Source: Carposina sasakii | Taxonomy: Eukaryota; Arthropoda; Insecta; Lepidoptera; Carposinidae | DNA length: 64,000 nt | Assembly (NCBI GenBank): GCA_014607495.2 | Contig: CP053175.1 | Coordinates: forward strand, 3,472,001 to 3,536,000 | Direction: 5' to 3' | Part shown: in pieces, positions 21,947-34,300 of the stretch | Layout: each line of letters begins with the position of its first letter | Numbering within the stretch: the stretch's first letter is position 1 | Notes under the pieces: model-generated | Seen by the model: the letters and a program-made list of their open reading frames with translations, nothing else | The model's database searches: none | Told to the model about the DNA's origin: nothing | Made by a program: the position numbers and the translations under genes

Positions 21947-24900
21947 ATGAAGTATTTTATTTTTATATGTTTCTTCATTGTCTTTAAGCTCTTATGTATA
22001 AGTTGCGAGGTGAGAGAATATATTAAAATCACTAGTGGACTAAGCTAGTGGTAGCCTGCGATTCCGTCCGCGTTATTATTTTTACCCCCTTTACAGTAAT
22101 ATTTTTACAAAGTAATTGATATCGTAGGTATTTGCGTATAGGTATGTACTTCAATTTGAGGTTTAAGTTTGTTACTTAGATTCTAGACTTTAATTCGTAC
22201 GTACGTAACCTAAATAGCCTTTTTAGGGTTCCGTACCTCAAAAGTGAAAACGGAACCCTTATAGGATCACTTTGTTGTCCGTCCGTCCGTCCGACCGTGT
22301 AGGTATCAAGCTGAAATTTATATCAAATACGCAGGTCTACTGTCCCTAGGAGCTGTAAAAAACTTCAGAAATCAAACTTCTAAGTCAACGGAATCAAAAG
22401 ATAAAGCCGTTTATGTCGAAAATTTACGCAACATTCGACACTCGCAAGGGAATCAAAACCTACAGGGTACTTCCCGTGAACTCAGAATATTGAAATTTGG
22501 TACGAAGCAACGTCATATAGCACAGATATAGTAAAAATTGCGAAAACCTTAATTAAATTTTTAATTATGTCATATAATAAAACAGGTTTGTACGGAACCC
22601 TCGGTGCGCGAGTCCGACTCGCACTTGGCCGGTTTTTTCTGGGGAACGCTTTTACGTGTAGGTACCTACCCACCGGCGAGAGGCGCGCGCGTTGGCTTAC
22701 CTTTGTAAGACTCGGCGCCCGCCGAGGAAAATGATATGGAAAACCCCGATGGAAAACCCTGACGCAATACCCACTAAAACCCCAGGTTATTCCCCGTCGT
22801 CTGTAGGACTGCCGTAGCAGTCTTCTATGAGGCAACCTTAAACTAGCCTAGCCTAACGTAGTTTTACTAACGCTAGCCATAATAATGTCTCCGACCGGAT
22901 TTCGGTCACGGCGGCCATTTTCAACGGAGATTAGCCAACTGCGCAGGAGATATTAAGGTGCACATGCGCAAACACAGGGGCACTGTGTTCGGGCTCATAG
23001 TCCGATGTAGAGAGTATATAGTGGTCCGATGGGACGGAAGCCGACACGATGTACGTAGAGATCAGGCGTACGGCCAACGGTTGGTTTTAGGTACGTGCTT
23101 TCCGAGGTACGAGCTGAATGACAAATATGAACATACATTAGGGTTGCCAACCTTCCTGTTTTCCCAGGACATGTCCTGCTTTTTGGGGTGACCTGGGCTG
23201 TCCTAATGTCTACCTAAGCATCGTCCTGAGTTTTAAAGTCCTTTCCACATTCGCTGTCGGCACATTTTCTAAGGGTGCCGACAACGGGAATATAAGCGTT
23301 AAGGGCACCTCTTAAAAGAAGCAAATACACAGTCACCGGCACTGAATGTGTTAAAGACCTATGTTTTGAAATTCGCACGCCACTAACTCCCTCCAATAGT
23401 ATTGTCACTGGGCTCGCACATGTATAGTCCTGGGTTTTAATCGAAATGCCCTGGTATTTCTTCCTCAATTCCTGGTTTTCAAAGTTTTGAGATGGCAACC
23501 CTAACTTTTTTATAAGTTTCAGCTCAGGGTTAAATTTAAGTACCTACTTATGGTTACAACTTTTTTTCAGGACGAGGAATACGCAGTGGAAGTACTAGAT
23601 GAAGAGGACGATCAAAATGTACAAGATGACCCATTTGAACATGTAGTAGATCCACACTTTAACAAAGGTTATATTTCTATAAATGACGATGACATAGGTT
23701 CAAATAAGCAAGATACCAAAGTACTAGATGAAGAGGAAGATCAAAACGTACAAGATGGCCCATTTGAGCATGTAGTAGATCCACACTTTAACAAAGGTTA
23801 TATCCCTATAAATGACAATGACATAGGTTCAAATAAGCAAGATACCAAACTTGAAGAAACCATAGATGTACCTAAAGATGACATAGGCCCAGACTACATA
23901 GACCCTCTAGGTGAGAAATCTCAAAATTTTGATCCAGCTCAATGGAATCCAGATGAAATAGATAAAGAATTTGAGGTACCAGTCCCGTCAGATAAAGAAG
24001 AAAAAGAAAATACACTAGATACAGAATTGAATACTCCTCCAGAGTCTCCAGACTTAGATTTTAAATTGACAGCCACTAAAGACGGCGAGGTAGCTAATGA
24101 TTTTAGTTCGTTTATTGTTTTAATTTATTTATTTCATATTGAATCTCCCGTGGGAACCCACATTTGGGATGACAGCAGAGTGACTTGTCAACAACGGGAA
24201 TGAAATACCTACCTACTACGCTAAAATGTATAAGTTGCTGTAGCTGTTTTTTTCTATAGTCTAGCTAGAGGAATTAGATCCCAAAAGTTTGAACACCCGT
24301 AAAAGAGCTGGCATGATACACGCCTGAATATGGGACCCAGCCTAAGGACCCAGCATGTTAAATGTCCTACTTAAGGCCTTATTTAAAGTATTTTTGAAAG
24401 TACATCATGTTTTCCATCACATTAACGGCTATGCATGATATTGTTAATTTGATTTTAGCGACAGCCGAATCCGCAGTACCAAAAAGAAATTGAGAAAGGA
24501 GAGTTTTATTGGCCTGCACACTACAAGCATCCACCTAAATATTCTGAATTCAGCAGAAGATACAATAATGTAAGTACCTAAGTATTCGTAACAAGTTATA
24601 CTGTGCTGATGCTGGCTTTCATTAGAACACACAGCTGCACCTCCTTCCGTACAAATTGTGGTGTGGTATTCGCGGAAATGTGCTGCAACATGATAGAATT
24701 CAATTTACAGAAATATGTAAAATTTATATTAAATCAAGATCCGAAAAAAGTATGCATCAACGTGTCGTTAAATAAACCGTGGTGTGCCACAGGGTAGTGT
24801 TTTGGGACCATTGTTATTTTTGGTTTATATATGATTTACCAACACATATACATCACCCTATGGTGCTATTTGCCGATGATAGCACGGTTATTATTAAACA

Positions 24901-27900
24901 AAATAATTTTAATTAGGATCAATATATTTACGAAATAAACAGTGCCCTATAGCAAATTATAGAATGGCTAAAATAAATCAATTGCAAATAAACCTATATA
25001 AAACAAAGATAATTCACTTTAATCAAAATAAATTTAAATTAAGTAATCTTAATATAAAATTATGACGATAAAAAAATGACGAAATAGATCATACAAAATT
25101 CTTAGGATTAGTCATTGACAAGCAACTGGAAATTCATGCAGAACTCTCGAGTTATAAATCGCAAAGCCTTACTTGTCGCAAACCACGGTTATGGGGCATC
25201 AATACGGTGTAATATTTTGGGGAAATTCGACGTTAAAAGATAAAAATCTTAAAGCCCAAAAAAAATGCATACGTGCAATTTGTAATTTAAATACACAACA
25301 AAGCTGCAAACCGTACTTTAAATCATTAAATGTACTTACATTGCCGCCATTGTACATTCTGGAGGTTTGTATTTTCGTTCGACAGAATCCAAATCTGTTT
25401 CAGAGAGCTGGTCAATCACATAACCGAGACCTCCGCTTCAGAGATCGGTTGTGTACCTATGGTTGCGGCACAGACTGCCCTCAAGCGAAAAAGTCTATTT
25501 TGTATAGCACCCAACTTATACAGGGTGATTTTTGGTCGTCAACGTTCCCGAAAACTACGGAATCTCCTCATCATCACGATCATTTTTCTCCATGGAAGCA
25601 TACCTGGGAAGTGTCTGGTTCCCAAGATATTAGGGTCCAAAGTTGAGTAAATAGACTGCGATTTCTGCATAAATGCACATAGTCGCGGGTAGCAAGATTT
25701 TTTCACGAGAAATAATTAATTACTGTCTATGAAAAAACTAGCATAAACACTGGACACTATAATTTCGCCCGATCAGGTACTTAATTTTTTTTTATTACAT
25801 CGTTTCCCAGCTTCGTTAATGGTGGCAACGAAAAAACGTCTGTATAATAAATTGCCTAAGGTCATAAGAGGGAGTGACCAAGAATTTTTTAAACGTAGGG
25901 TAGAAGCATTTTTAATAGGAAAATGTTATTCTTATTATACGATTAATGAATATTTAAATAACATTTTTTGACATCGTATATTTTGTAACAATTATCTGTT
26001 TATTTTGTTCTGACTATCGTAGCATGTTATCTAATTCTCGGATTATTATATGTGGGTGCTTGATTGATTGACATTTTTGAATGCGACTTCAACAAATTAT
26101 ATTATAGATTTTAATTTTGACATTTGTTAACAATTTGTATGCCAAATACCTACGAGTAGGCGGATCACAGAAGAACTATAAACTTATTTAACAACTGTAA
26201 TAACCTGTGCATTACAAATAAACTATTTGATTTGTAAGAATCGACTCAAGGCAATGATGTAGCAAATTTTCACTGATCCTGTGCACCCGGCCCCGCAAAG
26301 CTCAACGTGGTTTCAAGATGTGGTTTTGCGAACACAGCCTTGTGTATGTTAGACTGTGGCTTTTGCTACAGAATCGTGACTAATTGGTTGACTTTCCAGT
26401 TCTCATAAACTTAACTTTTTTCAGGAAAATTCGAGGCGTAAAGATAGATCAATAATCCCGCTTAAGGTAACATTTATATATACATAATTCCACGTCAAAA
26501 TGGGTGAGCCTACCGCCGCTGTATGTACTATAAAAACTCACCTTTTTTATTCTCAGGCATCACCAGAACTTGTATTGAAAGTGGTCAGTGAGTCAGCTCG
26601 CTTGGAGGCTTTGAAACGAAATCATTATGATGAGGAGATTCAGCCCGATGCTCTAAGGAATGGGGTAAAATATCGACGTTGAATTTCTTGATGCCATATT
26701 ATATAATGTCTCCGACCGAATTCCAGTCATGGCGGTCAATCTTAACGGAGACCTAGAATTCCAGTCATGGCGGTCAATCTTAACGGATTTCGAAAAAAAT
26801 CTCGGGCATTTTGTTTTTTTTTGCTAGAAGATATAATATAATAAGTGCACAAGTTTGACCCTTGTCATCATAGATTTATGCTTGTCAATCCTAGGTATAT
26901 CTGTATCACAAAACTGGGTGGCTGTCCATGAAATAATCAGCAAAAAGTTTAGAGTTCCAGTAGTTTCCATTACTGTCTTTTGCTCCCCTAGGATTCCCAA
27001 GAAATATACCTAAGACTACCTACTGCGTCCACGAATTTTAACGTTTAGAAATTTCTTATGCTAAATATATGATACAGGGGGCGTTGTCCCGTTCCGTTTC
27101 TTAGGGTAAATTTACACAACAATCTACGCAACGGATTTTGATCTGGTTTTTTAAATAGATAGAGTGATTCAAGAGAACGGTTTATATGTATAACTAGACA
27201 CCCGCCCCGGCTTCGCACAGGTGCAATGCCCTTTCACGCAGTCGTAGGCGGCCGCTAGTTGTCTTTATAAAATATCAGCAGCTATAACCTGGACTAATCA
27301 AGACAAAATATGATCGCTATGTTTCTGATCTATGTCGTTTACCAATATTAAGAACGGAGGAATTATTGTTGGGGTCAAACCACCCATTGATTGGACTAAT
27401 AGGCGTTTTGTTCCAATAGCATCTCTTTATTTTTTCATTCAGGACTTCTGGAACTCTGTATGGAAGGAGGACGTAAACCCCCTGGACTTGAGGACATTGA
27501 ACGAGGTACCTATGTTAAAGATTAACTCCTACGCTGCCCCGACCTCAAACTCAGACTTGCTATACAAAATGTCACTTTACACTTCGAAGTAGGTACTTAA
27601 GTGTATGAAACCATTATATTTATTTATTTTATAAAGGATCTTTAAAATAGTGTATGATATTACACTGGGTCCAGCGACTTACCCTTCAACCGATGGAACC
27701 ACGCACGAGGGTGGCCACGCTCAGGGTGTTAGAGCGGTCGGCACGGGTCACAAAAGATTCTCCAGTCCAATTATCACACATTTATCCACCGGTATCACTA
27801 GTACGAAGTCCAGGAGGAGAGAGATGCCTCGAAATATGAGTTAAACGGTTTTTGAGATTGTTCTATTGCTTTCGCGACGGCGGCGGTTGGTTGGCAATAG

Positions 27901-29693
27901 ACAGCTCGTTGTATGAAATCGAGCTATAGGTGGCGCTGTTGTGGCGCGCAGATGTACCAACTCAATGGCACGGGTTGATCAGAATTCAGTTCGTCGTGAA
28001 CCCAGTAAAAGAATTTAAAACTACTCGGAACGTATATTTCCAGATTGTGTTACCTTATTCCAAATTAAAATCTGTTCTGCTACGGAACACTAAGTATCGC
28101 CTAAGAGTAGGCTCGAGTTCCATAGTCGAGTCTTATGACATGCACGGAAGGAGATGCAGTTGATGTATTCTAGTGTACAATAGTACAGGACTCTTCATAC
28201 CTTTCTTCGTACCATAACCATACAGGGTGTAAAAAGACAACGTTGTTTTTTTAATACCTCGTATTCTTTGTAAGGTTACCAACACTTACAACCTCTTTTT
28301 CCTATGGAACCAACCCTGAGAAATGACAAAAAATTAATTAATTTTATTGCAAGCAATGTAAGTACCCTTATTCGTTTGATGAGAAAAGTACAAATGTTCC
28401 TTCAAAACTAACATTATAACATTATGACATGGTATCTTTAAAAAAAAAAATTGTTAACCGATTCCAGATGAATGAAAAAATGGAACTATTAATGTAACTT
28501 TGGACTTCAATATCTTGGAAACCCGTGGTTTCCCAGGGGTACTTCCATAAAAAAAAAACTATCATGATGTTACAAAGAATAAGAGGTATTAAAAGAACAA
28601 CGTTGTCTTTTTACACCCAGTACGAGTACACCACATTGAAAACTTTGTTTTTTTTTTCTGCAGAAGCCAGCACACGTAAAGCAAATGCGTGATTTAGTAA
28701 GTAGATGAAATAACAAAATTGTCTAACCCTCTCACAATATTCTCCTTCAAATTATAACGAAAAAAGCCATCTTGTTCTGTCTTGTTCCCGCTATAGTGGC
28801 CCACTCTGGTTGAAACCTATCCAAGTCTTTCCCTACGCACGCAGGTTTCCGTATGTATACATACAGGATGTTTTTTTGTGGCCCGTTAACGAAGGGAATT
28901 ATTAAATGAAAGGTCAAAAAAATGCTGGGAATTTTTTTTTTTTGAAAAATTTTTTTAAATTCCTGATCGTAGCGCACAATATAGTGCTAGTTTTATGTTA
29001 TTTATAGACAGATATTAAATTCGTGAAAAATCCTTGTTCTACCGCGATATGATGCATAATGAATTGATCTATTTCATGATACTCAACTTTGGACCCTAAT
29101 ATTTGGAAACCGACACTTCCCAGGTATGCTTCATGAAATTGAGGAGATTCCGTAGTTTTAAAGTGATTTGGCCGTTGACGACCAAAATATACATCCTGTA
29201 TATCTACCTATAGTATGTCCGGGATAGAGTTAGCGATATTGTATGGGCGTGTTGTACACTTCATTTTATCGATAAAAATACTTTTATGTGGGGGTGTAAC
29301 TGACCTCTTTTAGAAATAAATAACAGCTATTTTGAGTTTTAATTTTTTTTTTAAGAAACAACTTTCATTACGGGACCAACTCTGAAATAGTGAAAAAAAA
29401 TCAGCTGATCCATACATTTGAGAGCAGAATTTATTCAAGATTTTTTTTTAAAGATTGATTTTATTTTCACTATTTCGGAGTTGGTCCCATAATGAAAGTT
29501 GTTTCTTTTTACCTACCTAGTTTCGTGTCAAAAGATAATCAGTACTTTTTGGTAGACCTTCTACATAAATTTTATTTTCTTTCAGGATGCAGTTAAATTT
29601 AAAATAACGCCAGGAACTCAAGGCCAGAAGTTGCTGGCTCAGCTCACGAAGATATCGCCACGTCTTCTGTATATTGTGAAAAGTAGAAATTAA
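21947..29693 (+). CDS. Gene A - predicted secreted protein of unknown family, 8 exons, 348 aa
   Basis: Exons: 21947-22009, 23571-24089, 24459-24569, 26425-26466, 26557-26664, 27443-27505, 28664-28696 and 29586-29693. Every exon is a multiple of three with GT-AG borders, so all introns are phase 0. Exon 1 is a 21-residue signal peptide (MKYFIFICFFIVFKLLCISC). Exon 2 (173 aa) is very acidic and holds a 43-residue tandem repeat. Exon 3 has YWPAHYKHPPKYSEFSRRY, exon 4 SIIPLK, exon 5 ASPELVLKVVSESARLEAL, exon 6 FWNSVWKEDVNP, and the last exon ends SPRLLYIVKSRN. Poly(A) signals (AATAAA) occur at about 29779 and 29783. I recognise no known domain. Gene B has the same exon order, which supports the model. 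The N-terminal half is acidic and the C-terminal half basic. A processed secreted protein is an inference only. Confidence 0.8.
22215..22625. repeat. Common lepidopteran interspersed repeat
   Basis: It starts AGGGTTCCGTACCTCAAAAG and ends CGCGAGTCCGACTCGCACTTGG-type text. This type is frequently seen in lepidopteran introns and intergenic DNA. It lies in intron 1 of gene A. Confidence 0.7.
22884..23118 (+). repeat. Interspersed repeat S1
   Basis: It runs from TAATGTCTCCGACCGGATTT through CATAGTCCGATG to AGAGATCAGGCGTACGGCC. It has short insertions relative to the other S1 copies. Gene A intron 1. Confidence 0.65.
23150..23506. mobile_element. MITE with TTAGGGTTGCCA-type ends
   Basis: The left end TAGGGTTGCCAACC and the right end GATGGCAACCCTAA are inverted. 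A second copy, with GTCGGCACATTTTCTAAGGG and GGGCTCGCACATGTATAGTC in common, is at 45707-46072. Gene A intron 1. Confidence 0.7.
23592..23849 (+). repeat. 129-bp coding tandem duplication in gene A exon 2
   Basis: Two consecutive 43-codon units (23592-23720 and 23721-23849) both begin VLDEE and end IGSNKQDTK. They differ at only five residues (D/E, D/G, S/P, D/N and the neighbouring context), so the duplication is recent and in frame. Confidence 0.9.
24600..25980 (+). pseudogene. Jockey/CR1-like LINE reverse transcriptase, decayed, in gene A intron 3
   Basis: The text near 24780-24890 reads GVPQGSVLGPLLFLVYI and then LFADDSTVIIK, RT domain motifs with the FADD active site. 25173-25518 reads YGVIFWGNSTLKDKNL and KAQKKCIRAICNLNTQQ, the C-terminal part. 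The frame then breaks at a MITE (25521-25842) and resumes with YNKLPKVIRGSDQEFFKRR. There are multiple stops and shifts. It is a dead insertion in the intron of gene A. Confidence 0.85.
25521..25842 (+). mobile_element. MITE M1 nested inside the LINE
   Basis: It is inserted at TA within the LINE. Left CAGGGTGATTTTTGGTCGTC, right ...CTG, with TA on both sides. Removing the element and one TA restores the LINE frame across the join (PNLYNKLPK), which dates the MITE after the LINE. Confidence 0.85.
26700..26800 (+). repeat. S1 fragment with a short tandem duplication
   Basis: TAATGTCTCCGACCGAATTC starts an S1 copy. The 34-bp piece beginning GAATTCCAGTCATGGCGG occurs twice in a row. Gene A intron 5. 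Confidence 0.6.
26801..27442. repeat. Gene A intron 5 remainder, Helitron-like end
   Basis: 27110-27260 has CAACGGATTTTGATCTGG, AATAGATAGAGTGATTC and then ACTAGACACCCGCCCCGGC, the text of a Helitron-like terminus on the minus strand. The rest shows nothing recognisable. Confidence 0.45.
27620..28200. repeat. Gene A intron 6: unrecognised GC-richer block and R2 copy
   Basis: 27650-27990 is GC-richer than its surroundings (CGATGGAACCACGCACGAGG) with no identified family. 28105-28170 is an R2 repeat (TCTTATGACATGCACGGAAG). Confidence 0.4.
28223..28620. mobile_element. TA-flanked foldback MITE (398 bp)
   Basis: TA-CAGGGTGTAAAAAGACAACG at the left and CGTTGTCTTTTTACACCCAG-TA at the right. The inverted ends extend about 50 bp, through ACCTCGTATTCTTTGTAA and its near complement. 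It ends 43 bp before gene A exon 7. Confidence 0.85.
28866..29198 (-). mobile_element. MITE M1, minus copy
   Basis: TA-CAGGATGTTTTTTTGTGGCC at the left and CATCCTG-TA at the right, with M1 internal text reversed (ACTCAACTTTGGACCCTAAT). Gene A intron 7. Confidence 0.8.
29353..29507. mobile_element. Foldback element with about 45-bp arms
   Basis: AAGAAACAACTTTCATTACG and its complement near 29507 bracket the element. The pairing continues through GGGACCAACTCTGAAATAGT. Gene A intron 7. Confidence 0.75.
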
Positions 29694-29942
29694 TTTGTTG
29701 TCACTAAACTTGTTTTATTTCTGTCTAAGTACCTACCTACGTAAGCTTATAGTAGGAGATGCGCGTTATAGACAGTTAAATAAATAAAAGTTTACAAACT
29801 TTACAATACGTTTAGGTACTAAGCTAAATGACAATTATAGTAGGTATTTTAAAATCATTGAAATCCGTACTATACTTAGAATAAAGATTCGCTCCGCTCT
29901 GCGAAGACCTATCATTAATCTAAGGTACTATACATAAAATAA

Positions 29943-30840
29943 GTTCAGTGGATCGAACAGGCCCGTGACTGAGCTCGCAATTACCAGCTGTGTGTTCTAT
30001 TCTATATACTATTCGTACGATGTGTATGAGTTAAGTTTTCAATTCTAACTCGATCTCGTCTACGTTTTGCTTAACATTCACATTTTAGCGTTACTAACAG
30101 ACGACTCCTACTACGACCGCGTAAATTTTAGAATTCTCGTTTTCTGGAGATTTTGGGAAATACTTTTTTATCGAATGTCTACGTCATACAAAGAACACAT
30201 ACTCCAAGTTACAGATCTGTGGTTTAGGCTGTTCATTGATCAGTCAGTTATGCCTATACAGGATGATTTTTGGTCGTCAACGTTCCCGAAAACTACGGAA
30301 TCTCCTCATTATCACGATACATGGAAGCATGGGAACTGTCTGGTTTAAGGTTCAGTGGATCGAACAGGCCCGTGACTGAGATCGCAATCCTACCAGTATC
30401 GCTGTGTGTTCTATTCTATAATAACTATTCGTACGATGTTGTATGAGTTAAGTTTTCAATTCTAACTCGATCTCAACGTCTACGTTTTGCTTAACTGATT
30501 CACATGCCTTTAGCGTTAGCTAACAGACGACTCCTATCTACTGCCTGAGTAACTTTATTTTAGAATAAATCCCGTTTTCTGGCAGATTTTGGGATAATAC
30601 TTATTCATTATCAAAGAATGTGACTACGTCATACAAAGAACACATACTCCAAGTTATGCAGATCTGTGGCTCAATTTATCTGGGGCTGGTTCATGATGAT
30701 CATGGTCAGTTATGCGCCTATACAGAGATGATTTTTGGACCATCGTCAACGTTCCCGAAAACTACGGAATCTCCTCATTATCACGATCATTTTTCTCCAT
30801 GGATCCTTTAGCTATACCTGGGAACTGTCTGGTTTCCAAA
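29943..30840. repeat. Back-to-back duplication with interleaved small insertions
   Basis: 29943-30345 recurs from 30346 on. Both begin TTCAGTGGATCGAACAGGCC, contain GAGTTAAGTTTTCAATTCTA and CTACGTCATACAAAGAACAC, and end in the left part of MITE M1. The second copy has 1-20 base additions every few tens of bases. It lies between genes A and B. Confidence 0.75.
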
Positions 30841-31098
30841 ATCTTAGGTTAATCTATCAAAGTTAAGTAAATAGACTGCGTTTTTCTGCATAAATGCACA
30901 TTGACGCGTGTAGCAAGATTTTTTCACGAGAAATAATTAATATCTGTCTATGAAAAATCTAGCATAAACACTGGACACTATAAATTTCGCCCGATCAAGT
31001 AATTTAAAAAAAAAATCTAAAAATTTTCATCGTTTCCCAGCATTTTTTTGGCATAATCTTACTTTATTTGATGTGGGGTGGCAACGAAAAAACACCTG
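30723..31098 (+). mobile_element. MITE M1 copy (with interleaved insertions)
   Basis: It starts TA-CAGAGATGATTTTTGG and ends CACCTG-TA. Relative to other M1 copies it has extra short blocks, for example after CTCCATGGA. Confidence 0.75.
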
Positions 31099-31289
31099 TA
31101 TATATAAATAACCATCACGGCTAGTAAAGCCGTTAGCTGCAAAACGTAATTTTAAAGTAAGCGACTTCTTAGAAAGCCTACTCAGCAAACAAATATGGTA
31201 CACGTAAGTTTCGGTGCATTTATGCAATTTGTACTAGCAATGCAACCGTAAAGTAATCCTGTTTTTCAATTAACTTTTCCATTTAAAAA

Positions 31290-31330
31290 GACGTATAAAT
31301 TACCATTTGCTCCAGTATATAGTTATTGTT
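31290..31330 (+). promoter_or_regulatory. Candidate core promoter of gene B
   Basis: TATAAAT at 31294-31300 lies about 31 bp before the ATG at 31331, and upstream text matches the gene A promoter region. The implied 5' UTR would be only about ten bases, so the actual start may differ. Confidence 0.3.
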
Positions 31331-34300
31331 ATGACGTATAACATTTGCTTATTAATATTTATAATAATTTTATGTGTGTTTGGAGAGGTAAATATCTAAG
31401 TTTTTTTCAAAGGCTGATTTTTAAAATGGTCTGAAGTTGGTCTGTTATATCTGTCTTGATCAAGTTTTAGAGACCTATCTGACCTTTGGAAAAATTGGGC
31501 TTTAAAGGGCCAGAGTTTCGCTTCAAATCGTTTTAGAGTAAGAATTATTTGCTTACATGCACGGTCTCTGTTCCTAAAAATGGGGTAGCAGAACTGCAGG
31601 ATCGAAAACGAGGTCCAACAGCCACACTCAGCATAGCGGGGTTACATATAAAAGGTCGGTGACAAGTTGCTAGCTTATCGCCTGAGATAATGCCCCAAAA
31701 TCCTTAGTCGACTTTTAGGACATGCATGGAAGAAGATGCAAGTTGATGTATGGTACTCGTATCATGAGATGGCGGATAATTAAAATATAGGCAATGAATA
31801 TTGTGATAAACTAGATGAGGAAAATACCAATAACATAATAGTAATACTTACAAAATTTTTAGGTCATTTGGAGGATTTGCCAATACGTAATATTTGTATA
31901 ACAAATACAATGGCAATTACCGAAACTAAGAGAAGAAAAAAACATAACTCGGTAGTTCTACGCAAAAAGATAGAAGAAGGTGTTCCAGTTATTCAATAAT
32001 CGTCAATAGCTGGAATATCTAAAATAGAGTATGACTATCGAAGCGGTTTTAAACATCTGCCCAAAATTGTCAATTTTACATTACAAACATAGTACCTACT
32101 TATTATTTAGGTACTTATAAGTAGTATTGTTATAATTATCATAACTTTAATAAACGCTATTTTATAAGTAACAGGAGTTATCTTTTACAAAAAGTAAAAA
32201 TCGCATTTAAACTTGGCGGTAATATCTCCTTTATGATCCTGCAGTTCCGGCCATGTCTATATGTAGTCTATAATATAATATACTATGTCTATAATATACT
32301 ATGTAGTGTTAGCGCCTATGCTAACAACGATAGCAAATCTTAGGAGCCTCGGAAGTTTACTACCTGACTTTCGACTTTTGACAGCTGTCTACTTTCAACC
32401 GGCATCAGATCAGCCTCTGTGTGTTGCACAAAATTAAATAAATTGCAATAAGTACTGTACAGGATTGTGGAACAAATATACGTGTAGACTCTAAACATCT
32501 TTTATTATGTCCGCTGGGACTTGTAGCATTCGTCATGCTGATGTTACGAAATGTTTAGGTATTGTCAAACTCGTGGATAAATTCGTTATATCAATCAACC
32601 TACCGGGATTCGAACCCAGGACCCATGGCGCAGTAGGTCATCAATCATCACCAACAGACGACGATGGTACACCAATCAAAGAGCGTGTTTAAGTTTAAAA
32701 GCAGCAACATATGGGGCTGGATCTTAAGGATAGATTTCATTGGATAATTATAATAAATCAAACTCGTTGTCGGAAATATCGATCGTGTAATCAGAAGAAT
32801 GACAAAAACATATAGTTTTTTATATTAGACAGCGGATGCCACGGAGGTCGGATAAACTAAATACAAAAAGGTTTTAACTGTCCGTGACAGGGGCATAGCA
32901 CCAACTGCTAAGAACGAAATGCTACCTTTGTAAAGTCTGATGAAATTGTGAAAACTCCTTCCATAAGCCTTAATTACACTTATTCACATGGGCTGGTTTC
33001 AGAGCTTCGAGTATACGGGATACTCCTTTAGGGAGCCCGTGCAGAGGAGGCTCTGAAACTAGCCATACTAAATTGCACAAAGATGGTAGATAAAATAATT
33101 TATAATTTTTATAGGAAGATGAAGAAGATGTACCTCTTTATGTAAGTATATATTTTCCTTTTAGAAATAGATCCCCATAGTATTAGATACTACAAGAGAA
33201 ATGTAGGAATATACAGATGTTTTTTCGTTGCCACCCTTAATGAAGGGTACGTACTCTATACATCAAATAAAATAAGTTTATGCCAAAAATTATACTGGGC
33301 AATGATGTAATTTTTTTTATTTTTTTTTTATTTGTTGATCGGGCAAAATTTATAGTCAATGCTAGTTTTTTCATAGACAGATATTAATTATTTCTCTTGA
33401 AAAAAATTTTGCTACACGCGTCAATGTGCATTTAAGCAGAAAAACGCAGTCTATTTACTCAACTTTGGACACTAATATTTTGGAAACCAGACACTTCCTA
33501 GGTATGCTTCCATGGAGAAAAATGATCGTGATGATAAGGGGATTCCGTAGTTTTCCGTAGGATTTATGTTGGCGTTAGTTTTCGGGAACGTTGACGACCA
33601 AAAATCACCTTGTATAATGATAGGTAGGTAAGCGGTGAAACTGGTAGAGTAAGGGCTGATCCCTTGATAAGGTCATATTATGTTTAGGACAGGGTCAGGT
33701 CTTCTCAGAAACATAATTAAGTACCTACATAGATAGATGGCCGCGTGGTGCCGGCAGAGTAGAATTCGTACCACCCCATGTCTGCCCGTAGGTATCGTAC
33801 GAGGCGATTAAAGGTTACCCGGGAGGTGGGCAGCAGCGCCTCCCGTGTTGACAACACGTAACATATTGTTACAAATAATCAGTATTATCCTACCTACAGG
33901 AACATGAACCAGAGATAGATATTCCGATTGACGAAGTACCCGATTATACTGACCCTCCCTTAGAGGTTATAATACCTATAGAAATCACTGCTCCTGAACT
34001 TGAATGATCCAGACGAAAAATTAAATGAAGAAGTTAATGGAAAACCACAACAACATTTGCCATTATATAATATTGAGCCAGTTTTAACTAATGTTCCCAA
34101 TGTTAAGAACGTCCAACATAGCATCCAATCGGTAGGTTTAATAATTCAATTTTAAAGATAAAAACTCCTAGTTTAAGACTATCGCTATTCATTAACTAGT
34201 GAAAGAGGTATGCTTAGAATGTTGTAAAGAAATTTAGGCTTTGCCTAACCTAGTGGGATAACCTACCCCTACCTATGCTTTGATAAGCTAAGATAAGCTA

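Noticed and set aside
22482..22835. 117-codon minus frame
   Set aside because: It lies in a common interspersed repeat inside gene A intron 1; low-complexity arginine/proline peptide.
23550..24203. Gene A exon 2 as a stand-alone 217-codon gene
   Set aside because: The start ATG is in the intron before the acceptor at 23570, and the frame beyond 24089 is intron after a GT donor; the paralogue supports the spliced model.
31860..31999. Possible extra exon in gene B intron 1
   Set aside because: Open only 45 codons, ends in its own stop, not flanked by a donor, and absent from gene A.
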